Assembly (NCBI GenBank): GCA_028768545.1
Contig: CP054838.1
Coordinates: 2,777,001 to 2,841,000 of the forward strand
Reading direction: 5' to 3'
Source: Desulfobacter sp.
Lineage (GTDB): Bacteria > Desulfobacterota > Desulfobacteria > Desulfobacterales > Desulfobacteraceae
DNA length: 64,000 nt
In this document: piece by piece, positions 1-5,808 of the stretch
How the letters are laid out: every line of letters starts with the position of its first letter
Numbering within the stretch: position 1 is the first letter of the stretch
Notes under the pieces: generated by a model
Database searches by the model: none
What the model saw: the letters and a program-made list of their open reading frames with translations, nothing else
Told to the model about the DNA's origin: nothing
Position numbers and translations under genes: made by a program

Positions 1-882
1 GGTCCACCGGAGTTTATAAATTGTTGCTATTTGTTCCGCTGTTAAATCATGCCTGTCAGTTGCCACATAGTATTTGACGCCAGCAATTTTATAGCCAACA
101 ACCCGAACAGGCCTTTTCGTCTGGTTTTGATTCGGAGTACCAAGTTTAACCAGTGCATCATAAAAAATGTAGCTGTCGGAAGGGGTCTCGTGGTTATCAA
201 TAATTGTTCTTGTTGTCCTGGTTTTTATACGGCAGACAAAATGTTTGCCTTGCTCCTGAAGCAGGTCAAATTCTTTATGGGATTGATATCCACGATCCAT
301 AACACCTGTTTGCCCCTTGGAAAGTATTTTGGGAACAAAAGTGCGTTCAGCGCCGTTGCCTTCAGTCAAAAAGATTTTGTTTGGGATTCCGTGATTAATG
401 TCAAATCCGCAATGTACTTTGGCTTTTTTACTTCCTTTTCTGTAGTTCGCCCAGTGCATTGAAAGGACTGCATTTATGAGACTACCGTCAATGGAAACCA
501 ACTCTCCTAACTCGGCGTGTTCACCCGGATGACACTCAAGAGCCTGTTTATAAAGATCCTCAAAGATAAATTGCAGTTGTTCGAGTCCCCTGTGATTGAT
601 GGCTTCACAGAAACTACTACGGCTGATACCACCGTCTGGCGCAATATTTTCTTTAGCAAAAACATTCTCCTTGAGATCCTGAATTAAATGTCGGGCAGAC
701 TTGTGCTCCTGAAGATGGAAATAAACCAAAGCATTTATCTGGTCTTCGAATGTCATTTTTAAAGGGCGGTCTCCTCGAGATTGTAATTCCGGTGCTTTTG
801 AAAGTGACTTTATCAGAGGGCACCTGAAATTGTCAAAGTTCAGGGACCGTAGTTGTTTTTTAGGGACTGAGATGTGCGTCAT
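1..882 (-). CDS. IS4-family transposase, 3' end outside window
   Basis: DDE transposase of the IS4 family. The visible part holds the N-terminal three quarters: the first catalytic Asp in the SIDGSLI segment and the second in DRGYQSH. The Y-R-E-K signature seen in the complete copy (50625-51794) falls beyond the left edge. The start is placed at the ATG complementary to 880-882, because an AAGGAG ribosome site lies six bases upstream. An in-frame ATG 17 codons further upstream lies close to the element end and has no ribosome site. The sequence runs without stop or frameshift to the edge, so the gene may be intact. Confidence 0.85.
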   Translation of the reverse strand, partial: MTHISVPKKQLRSLNFDNFRCPLIKSLSKAPELQSRGDRPLKMTFEDQINALVYFHLQEHKSARHLIQDLKENVFAKENIAPDGGISRSSFCEAINHRGLEQLQFIFEDLYKQALECHPGEHAELGELVSIDGSLINAVLSMHWANYRKGSKKAKVHCGFDINHGIPNKIFLTEGNGAERTFVPKILSKGQTGVMDRGYQSHKEFDLLQEQGKHFVCRIKTRTTRTIIDNHETPSDSYIFYDALVKLGTPNQNQTKRPVRVVGYKIAGVKYYVATDRHDLTAEQIATIYKLRWT

Positions 883-1010
883 TTGAGCTCCTTGAGTTAA
901 ATTTTCAAGGAGCTCAAAAATTTTTACGCACATTTGTCAACACAAAACCGACTGTTTTTTCAATGATTTTAGATGCTTTTTATATGCAACAACCTAACCG
1001 GACACTACTG
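1..1010 (-). mobile_element. IS4-family insertion sequence, cut by the window edge
   Basis: Bases 1-1010 match 50913-51922 almost exactly, so this is a second copy of the complete element described at 50612-51922. Its outer end, at 1010, carries the inverted repeat GTGTCCGGTTAGGTTGTTGC when read inward on the minus strand. The left part, including the other inverted repeat, lies outside the window. Small differences from the other copy cluster near the transposase start, for example around 910-950. The element abuts the release-factor-like gene directly at 1011. Confidence 0.9.
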
Positions 1011-1388
1011 GGCCCGGACAAAAAAAAGATTCAAGCCCTGGAAAAAAAAATGACGGATCTGGGTATTTTAAAGGCAGATATTCTGGAAAAGTTCATTCGG
1101 GCTTCGGGCAGGGGGGGGCAAAAAGTGAATAAGACTTCCAGTGCTGTCTTTTTAAGCCATGGACCCACTGGAATTTGCGTTAAGGTGGGCAAGCATCGTT
1201 CCCAGCATTTGAACCGGTTTTTAGCCTTGCGCGCCCTTGTGGAAAAAATTGAAGCCCTGAAAATCGGGGTCAGGGACAAAGAGGCTGCCAAAATTGCCAA
1301 GAAGAAAAAACAAAAGCTGAACAGGAAAAGAAAAACGCGTAAAAAGCTTTCCGCCACCCTTGAAAACTCGGGGATTAAACGTGGATGA
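963..1388 (+). CDS. Release-factor-like (RF-1 domain, GGQ) protein, 5' end replaced by IS sequence
   Basis: Small peptide-chain-release-factor homologue of the ArfB/YaeJ class, predicted to hydrolyse peptidyl-tRNA on ribosomes. The diagnostic GRGGQKVNKTSSAV segment holds the catalytic GGQ, and the C-terminal 45 residues are very rich in Lys and Arg, as expected for a ribosome-binding tail. The first 16 codons (963-1010) are IS4-element sequence; native sequence begins at GPDKKK. The original start codon is therefore lost, or lay at the junction. Translation could begin inside the IS at 963 or at the internal ATG at 1049, which still precedes the GGQ region. The 3' end overlaps the convergent DUF503 gene by 14 bases. 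Function is likely retained if either start works, but this is inference. Confidence 0.75.
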   Translation: MILDAFYMQQPNRTLLGPDKKKIQALEKKMTDLGILKADILEKFIRASGRGGQKVNKTSSAVFLSHGPTGICVKVGKHRSQHLNRFLALRALVEKIEALKIGVRDKEAAKIAKKKKQKLNRKRKTRKKLSATLENSGIKRG

Positions 1389-1662
1389 TTTCCATGGTTG
1401 TATCCGCAATATAGGCCAGGCCCATGTCATGGGCCATGTTGAAAATCTTGTCAATTTGACTGTTTATTTTCCTTGCATCTCTGCCTGCGATGGCAAATCC
1501 GATTTGGGCCCATTCCAGGCTGTCGTTAAGGTCTGTTTCGGCAATGGAAACATGAAAGGTGTTGGATATTCTTGCGATCATTGATTTAACAATCTTACGT
1601 TTTGCCTTGAGCGAGGATATGCCGAAAAGTTTGAGCTTTAGCTGTCCGGTTCCCACGACCAT
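1375..1662 (-). CDS. DUF503 family protein (YlxP-like)
   Basis: A 95-residue member of the DUF503/YlxP family. Family hallmarks are an N-terminal hydrophobic strand with the SSLKAKRKIVKS segment, then the NTFHVSIAETD strand and the WAQIGFAIAG segment. In many bacteria ylxP lies near rbfA and infB and is linked to ribosome or RNA work, but its biochemical role is not settled. The start is ATG at 1662. It is followed on the minus strand by the tail of the convergent release-factor-like gene, and preceded six bases upstream by the CQLG-repeat gene, so the two are probably co-transcribed. Confidence 0.85.
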   Translation of the reverse strand: MVVGTGQLKLKLFGISSLKAKRKIVKSMIARISNTFHVSIAETDLNDSLEWAQIGFAIAGRDARKINSQIDKIFNMAHDMGLAYIADTTMEIIHV

Positions 1663-1668
1663 GGGATC

Positions 1669-2100
1669 TTAGAATGCACCCAGTTGGCAGGGTTTTATCC
1701 TGATATCAAGTTTTTCACATGCAGAGCCCATGGCCAGTTTTGAAATCCCATGGGCTTTTGCAATATCCCAGCATTGGCGGCAGGATAACCGTGAGTTTTT
1801 CTGGGTATTAAAAATCGTGAGTTCAAGGGCTTTAGAGACGTTCACCTTTGGGTTGATCTTTTTTTTGTCCGGAAAATATCCAAATAGCCCCAGTTGGCAG
1901 TGGGCAATACAAAGTTCCATCAGGTCGGTTTGGATTCCGATTTGGGCAGGTGTCTGGCCCAGAACTTTGGCAAGTCTGTGGGCAGAGGCGCAAAAAAGCT
2001 GTCCTTGTTTGGCTGCCGCCTTAATTTCTTGTGCAATGGCAGGATCGATTTGCAGTCCTGGATGTTTTCGGGCGTAATGGCCTCTGTCCTCGTGTCCCAT
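1669..2100 (-). CDS. Conserved hypothetical protein with duplicated CQLG domain
   Basis: A 143-residue protein of unknown function. It contains two copies of a roughly 40-residue unit. Unit 1 spans about residues 33-73 (Cys37, then CQLGLF at 68-73). Unit 2 spans about 102-143 (Cys107, then CQLGAF at 138-143). In both units the first Cys and the Cys of CQLG are exactly 31 residues apart, and an (I/L)AK-x-x-G helix follows the first Cys. Four regularly spaced cysteines suggest metal or cluster binding, but no known ligand motif is recognised. A short Tyr/His/Lys/Arg-rich N-terminus precedes the repeats. It probably shares an operon with DUF503. It looks full length because the CQLGAF motif ends the protein. 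Confidence 0.7.
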   Translation of the reverse strand: MGHEDRGHYARKHPGLQIDPAIAQEIKAAAKQGQLFCASAHRLAKVLGQTPAQIGIQTDLMELCIAHCQLGLFGYFPDKKKINPKVNVSKALELTIFNTQKNSRLSCRQCWDIAKAHGISKLAMGSACEKLDIRIKPCQLGAF

Positions 2101-2187
2101 GGTGTCTTCTTTGTTTGACTCTTGTTTATGCTTTAAGGTATGAGATCTTTATAACCTAAAATAAAGAGGGGATAAAGGGCTTATTTT

Positions 2188-3039
2188 ATGATTGATGAAC
2201 TTGCCTCAAATAAATTTCAAATGATTTACATTGCCTCCTGCGGGGAGGGAATCAATGCGTTTCAACTGGTTGAATCTACTTTGGTTCAGTTTCCGGATTC
2301 AAATATTACCGTGGTCAAAATGCCCCAGATCAGAACCGAAAGTCAAGTGGACGAGCTCATTGACAGGGTTAAGGATATAGAAAGCCTCATCGTCCATACC
2401 ATTGTGGATTCAAAGCTTAGAAAATATCTCACCCGTAAGGGTATTGACAATCATATTGTGACCATTGATCTGATGGGGCCGATTCTGTCTAAGATTGAGA
2501 CCTTTTTAGACAGGCCTCCCCTTGAAACCCCCGGGCTTTACCGGGAAATTCATCATGTGGATTTAAAACAGGTTTCGGCCATTGATTTTGCCCTGGCCCA
2601 TGACGACGGGCTCAATCCCGAGAGCCTGGCCGATGCAGAGCTTGTCTTGGTCGGGCTTTCCAGGGCCGGTAAAACCCCTTTGTCCATGTACATGGGGGTG
2701 ATGGGGTGGAAGGTGGCCAATATCCCCTATGTGCCCGGGGTACCCATGCCCAAAACCCTTGATCAGGTGGACAGACGGCGGGTCATTGCCCTGAATATCA
2801 ATGTGGAGCAATTGCTTGCCCATAGAAAGATGCGCCAGGAAAGCCTGGGGACCAAAGACCTCTACGCCTATGCCGGAAAAGAGGATGTTAAAGCGGAAAT
2901 TCGTCATGCCCAAAAATATTATATCACCAAAGGCTTTTCCATGATCAATGTGAGCAATAAACCCATTGAGACCAGTGCCGAGGAAATTGCTGAAATGATA
3001 ACAAGACGATTCAAGGCGGATGCCCATTTTACAAATTAA
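2188..3039 (+). CDS. Pyruvate, phosphate dikinase regulatory protein (PDRP, DUF299)
   Basis: Bifunctional ADP-dependent kinase and Pi-dependent pyrophosphorylase that inactivates and reactivates pyruvate phosphate dikinase by Thr phosphorylation. The 283-residue length fits the family. The P-loop GLSRAGKTPLSMYM (around residue 155) and the following GWKVANIPYVPGVP segment are family signatures. The target enzyme, ppdK, lies 2.8 kb downstream on the opposite strand, which favours PPDK over PEP synthase as substrate. The start is ATG at 2188, preceded by a GAGGGGATAAAGGG stretch some way upstream. The gene stands alone and is followed by the palindromic repeat at 3048-3172. Confidence 0.92.
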   Translation: MIDELASNKFQMIYIASCGEGINAFQLVESTLVQFPDSNITVVKMPQIRTESQVDELIDRVKDIESLIVHTIVDSKLRKYLTRKGIDNHIVTIDLMGPILSKIETFLDRPPLETPGLYREIHHVDLKQVSAIDFALAHDDGLNPESLADAELVLVGLSRAGKTPLSMYMGVMGWKVANIPYVPGVPMPKTLDQVDRRRVIALNINVEQLLAHRKMRQESLGTKDLYAYAGKEDVKAEIRHAQKYYITKGFSMINVSNKPIETSAEEIAEMITRRFKADAHFTN

Positions 3040-3047
3040 GGGGATCT

Positions 3048-3172
3048 CTAATAATCAGGATTTTGGTTTGAGTTCAAGGCGCAGGCAAATTTTAACCATA
3101 GGAATATATAGAATATTTGGAAGGTTCAAATTTGCCTGCAACAAACGAATCGAGCCAAAAGACAATTATTAG
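3048..3172. repeat. 125-bp imperfect palindromic repeat between convergent genes
   Basis: Two arms of about 50 bases face each other across a 25-base AT-rich centre. The outer ends are CTAATAAT and ATTATTAG. Inside, TTTTGGTTTGA pairs imperfectly with TCGAGCCAAAA, and GCAGGCAAATTT pairs perfectly with AAATTTGCCTGC. It fills almost the whole gap between the PDRP gene and cheR. It could fold as a long hairpin and end transcription from both sides, or be a MITE-like element. No second copy was noticed in the window. Confidence 0.65.
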
Positions 3173-3204
3173 AAGTGGCCTTAAACCCGTTTATGGGGAT
3201 TTTT

Positions 3205-4002
3205 TTACTTGAGATAAAGGCTGGGAATTTTGGGGATGGGTTTAAACTTGTGGTTCAGGTTCATGAGGCTTTCGGCATTGCCAATGGCAAAATATCCCTG
3301 GTGCCGGATGCTGTGGTAGAGTTTGTTGACCACTTTTTCACTGGTGCTCATGTCAAAATAAATCATCACATTTCTACAGGACACCGCGTCAAATTTATCC
3401 GGGGGCGGTGAATCCGTGACCAGGTTAAACCGCTCAAACCGGATATGGGCTGCAATTTCTTTTTTAATTCGAACAAATCCTTTGAACTTGCCTGATCCTT
3501 GTTGGAAATATCTGCGGATTAAGCTTGTGGGAACGTTTTTTAGCTTGTCTGTTCTGTAAATTCCCCGGGTGGCTGTTGCCAGGACTGAATGGGAAATATC
3601 CGTGGCCAGAATGGAAAAGGGGCGGCCTATAGCGGCCAGCTGGATGGCTATGGTATAGGGCTCATCTCCGGTGGAACAGGCAGCACACCAGATTTTAAAC
3701 GGCCTTTTTCCGGCCGCAGGCCAGGTGTTGAGCTGGTTGACGATATGGGCAATACTTTTATTTTCCCTGAAGAAAAAAGAGTGGTTTGTGGTCACCGTGT
3801 CAATAAACTCAATGACTTCATTTTCATTGGTTTTCAAATAGTGCAGGTAGTCTTTGAAATTTTTTTTAGTCATTCGCATCCGTTTGGCCAGCTTGGATTT
3901 TAAGAGTTCAAGCTTTCCCTCGTGGAGATAGATACCTGACAGAGCATAGACCATATCTTTTAATTCATTGAATTGTTTTTTGGAAAGAACTATGGAATTC
4001 AT
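3205..4002 (-). CDS. cheR: CheR-type protein-glutamate O-methyltransferase
   Basis: S-adenosylmethionine-dependent methyltransferase that modifies glutamates on chemoreceptors. It has the usual two parts: an N-terminal helical CheR domain (LSGIYLHEGK, then TNHSFFFRE) and a C-terminal SAM fold with CSTGDEPYTIAI and the late motif CRNVMIYFD. From the ATG at 4002 it is 265 residues, normal for CheR. A longer reading from a TTG 17 codons upstream adds only a hydrophobic stretch atypical of CheR, so the ATG is preferred, although no strong ribosome site precedes it. No che neighbours are visible, so its partner receptor is unknown. Confidence 0.9.
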   Translation of the reverse strand: MNSIVLSKKQFNELKDMVYALSGIYLHEGKLELLKSKLAKRMRMTKKNFKDYLHYLKTNENEVIEFIDTVTTNHSFFFRENKSIAHIVNQLNTWPAAGKRPFKIWCAACSTGDEPYTIAIQLAAIGRPFSILATDISHSVLATATRGIYRTDKLKNVPTSLIRRYFQQGSGKFKGFVRIKKEIAAHIRFERFNLVTDSPPPDKFDAVSCRNVMIYFDMSTSEKVVNKLYHSIRHQGYFAIGNAESLMNLNHKFKPIPKIPSLYLK

Positions 4003-4114
4003 GGGAAAATAATAATATAAAGCCCAAAAGAAAGTAAACAAAAATAAGGGCAATATCTGGAGGTCGATTATAAATCAGGGCAAACAATTTATAGAACGCC
4101 GGCGATCAAGGGAT

Positions 4115-4432
4115 TTGTGGACCCGGTTATTTATCCTGGTCAATTATGTTTCCTGGACCATTCTTTTTGTCGCCCTTCTTGTCTTTCACAAGGCCCAGCC
4201 TGAATTTGATACCTTGTTTGACCGGTTTTATCAGCTGAATTTAAGAACCCACTGGGATAAGGATTTTGTCCGATATTTTGTTTACACCGCAGGGCTCGGG
4301 CTGGGTGCAAGTGCCTTTGGACTTGGTTTGGCCATTTTCAGGGCCCGCAGAAGGACCGATCATAAAATTCCCATCAGGGTTCTGGGCGGACTCTATCTTA
4401 TTCTTTTAGTTCTGGCATGGATTTTATTGTAG
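4115..4432 (+). CDS. Small membrane protein, three predicted transmembrane segments
   Basis: No family is recognised. From the TTG at 4115 the product has 105 residues with hydrophobic segments near residues 6-23, 57-76 and 86-105, and a basic loop (RARRRTDHK) before the last one. The frame stays open well upstream. A strong GGAGGT ribosome site at 4059-4064 sits five bases before an in-frame ATA (4070), giving a plausible 120-residue protein with a basic N-terminus (IERRRSRD) ahead of the first helix. The true start is therefore uncertain: TTG 4115, or a rare AUA/AUU start. It is followed by two exported-protein genes on the same strand. Confidence 0.6.
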   Translation: MWTRLFILVNYVSWTILFVALLVFHKAQPEFDTLFDRFYQLNLRTHWDKDFVRYFVYTAGLGLGASAFGLGLAIFRARRRTDHKIPIRVLGGLYLILLVLAWILL

Positions 4433-4512
4433 AGACCCCAATTTTGATCAAGAATTATGCCCCAGTATCCGATACCTAATCTTATATGGCCTTTAATTAA
4501 GGAATCGTGGTT

Positions 4513-5304
4513 ATGAAACGTATGTTAATATGTATTGCGGCATTGGTTTTGATTTGTGTCAACACCGGTTTTGCCAGGGATTTTATGGTCTCTTTTGTGG
4601 AGGAAAATTACAAGGAAACATCCATACCCTATTCCAATACCCCAAAGATTTATCATTCCATCCAGGTGAAATCAAATGCCGGCCCTAAACTGCTGGTGCT
4701 TTCAGGTGAAAATTTAGATTACCGAAAATGGCTCCGTCAGTACATTGCCCAGGATAAAACCTTTATGGTCAATGTGCCGGAAAATGAGAATGATCAATTT
4801 ATTTCAGCCAAGGTGTATGAGGTTGATGTGACACGGGTCCATCCGTTTAACGGGGCCAAATGGGCACCCGAAGAAAAGGTTGGCAGTCGTTCACATGGGG
4901 TGCGCATGCTTCACGGGGATCGCCACATCATGGTTCTTGACCAGAATACCAAGCGCAGCAATCTCATTACCTCTGTGATTAACCGCATGGGGTACACGGC
5001 CATGATTTCCAGAAACGGTGAACAGGCGTTGCGCCTTTTTCGCACCCAGCCTGAAAAATTTAAAATGATTATTACCAACCATGAGATCCCGGGCATGAAA
5101 ACAGAACAATTTGTAAACAGCCTGCTTAAAATTGATCACCAGATTCCCATTCTCGTGGAAACCGGGTATAACAATGAAAGGGCCAGGGAAGCGTTTATAA
5201 CAAAATTTTCAGGCGCAGGAACCGTGACCGTTAAACCCGTGGTATTGGATAATCTTCAGAACACCATCAAACAACTGGTCAAGCCAGTTAAGGCTAAGGG
5301 ATGA
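4513..5304 (+). CDS. Exported protein with degenerate response-regulator receiver domain
   Basis: Starts with a clear Sec signal peptide (MKRMLICIAALVLICVNTGFA, cleavage likely after FA). An unrecognised domain follows (about residues 22-130), then a receiver-like fold from about 135 to 255. The receiver part shows IMVLDQNTKRSN at its start and the IITNHEIPGM turn where phosphorylatable receivers have D-x-x-M-P-G-M. The usual phospho-acceptor Asp is Asn here. A Lys-Pro pair (TVKPV) matches the conserved Lys near the end. It would act in the periplasm, where ordinary phosphorelay does not operate, so a structural or binding role is more likely than signalling by phosphorylation. AAGGA at 4498-4502 fixes the ATG start at 4513. 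Confidence 0.7.
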   Translation: MKRMLICIAALVLICVNTGFARDFMVSFVEENYKETSIPYSNTPKIYHSIQVKSNAGPKLLVLSGENLDYRKWLRQYIAQDKTFMVNVPENENDQFISAKVYEVDVTRVHPFNGAKWAPEEKVGSRSHGVRMLHGDRHIMVLDQNTKRSNLITSVINRMGYTAMISRNGEQALRLFRTQPEKFKMIITNHEIPGMKTEQFVNSLLKIDHQIPILVETGYNNERAREAFITKFSGAGTVTVKPVVLDNLQNTIKQLVKPVKAKG

Positions 5305-5305
5305 T

Positions 5306-5731
5306 ATGGGCCGAATACTTTTTATCGTGACAATGCTTGGGATCTTAATTTTTCCAGGCAGTTTAATGGCTAAAGATTCTGAATACAACCGGTATGATGC
5401 AGGGTTTAAAAATTTTTTAACCTGCGAACTGACACGAACCGATGCCGAGGATCATTTTAAGGGCAAAGATTTTACCATTACCATGATCAGCCTTCATTCC
5501 ATTGTCCAGGAATCGGGCATTGTGATTCTTACGGGCGCGGTTCAATGCTTTGTCAAGGATGAGTATCATACCTTGTATCCGGCCGTGGGCATTGAAATGC
5601 TGGCCGGAAAAGAGGTGGTTTTCTATTATACCATTCGAAAAAAAAATTTTTCCATTCTGGCCACAGAACTGATTCGTTTTCCGTACAAAGAAAGGTGTCC
5701 CTGGACCCGGTACTGGATTGATCAGGATTAA
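5306..5731 (+). CDS. Exported hypothetical protein
   Basis: 141 residues, no family recognised. The first 22 residues form a signal peptide (basic MGR, hydrophobic core, cleavage near SLMA). The mature part contains three cysteines (TCELT, VQCFV, ERCPW) and a run of beta-like strands (ITMISLHSIV, GIVILTGAV, EVVFYYTI). The gene starts one base after the stop of the exported receiver gene, so the two are translationally coupled and likely work together in the envelope. It ends just before a strong bidirectional terminator. Confidence 0.6.
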   Translation: MGRILFIVTMLGILIFPGSLMAKDSEYNRYDAGFKNFLTCELTRTDAEDHFKGKDFTITMISLHSIVQESGIVILTGAVQCFVKDEYHTLYPAVGIEMLAGKEVVFYYTIRKKNFSILATELIRFPYKERCPWTRYWIDQD

Positions 5732-5762
5732 GCTTTTTTTTAACGAAAAATAAAAAGAGTAT

Positions 5763-5798
5763 AAACGGCCGGGTCCCAAATTTGGGACCCGGCCGTTT
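5763..5798. terminator. Bidirectional intrinsic terminator
   Basis: A perfect 36-base palindrome: arms 5763-5780 and 5781-5798, core GGCCGGGTCCC. GTATTGTTTTTT follows on the plus strand and a T-rich run (ACTCTTTTTATTTTT) on the minus strand. It sits between the convergent exported-protein gene and ppdK, so it can end both transcripts. Confidence 0.9.
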
Positions 5799-5808
5799 GT
5801 ATTGTTTT

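Noticed and set aside
49-462. A 137-codon plus-strand frame, repeated at 50961-51374
   Set aside because: It is antisense to the IS4 transposase in both copies and has no independent support.
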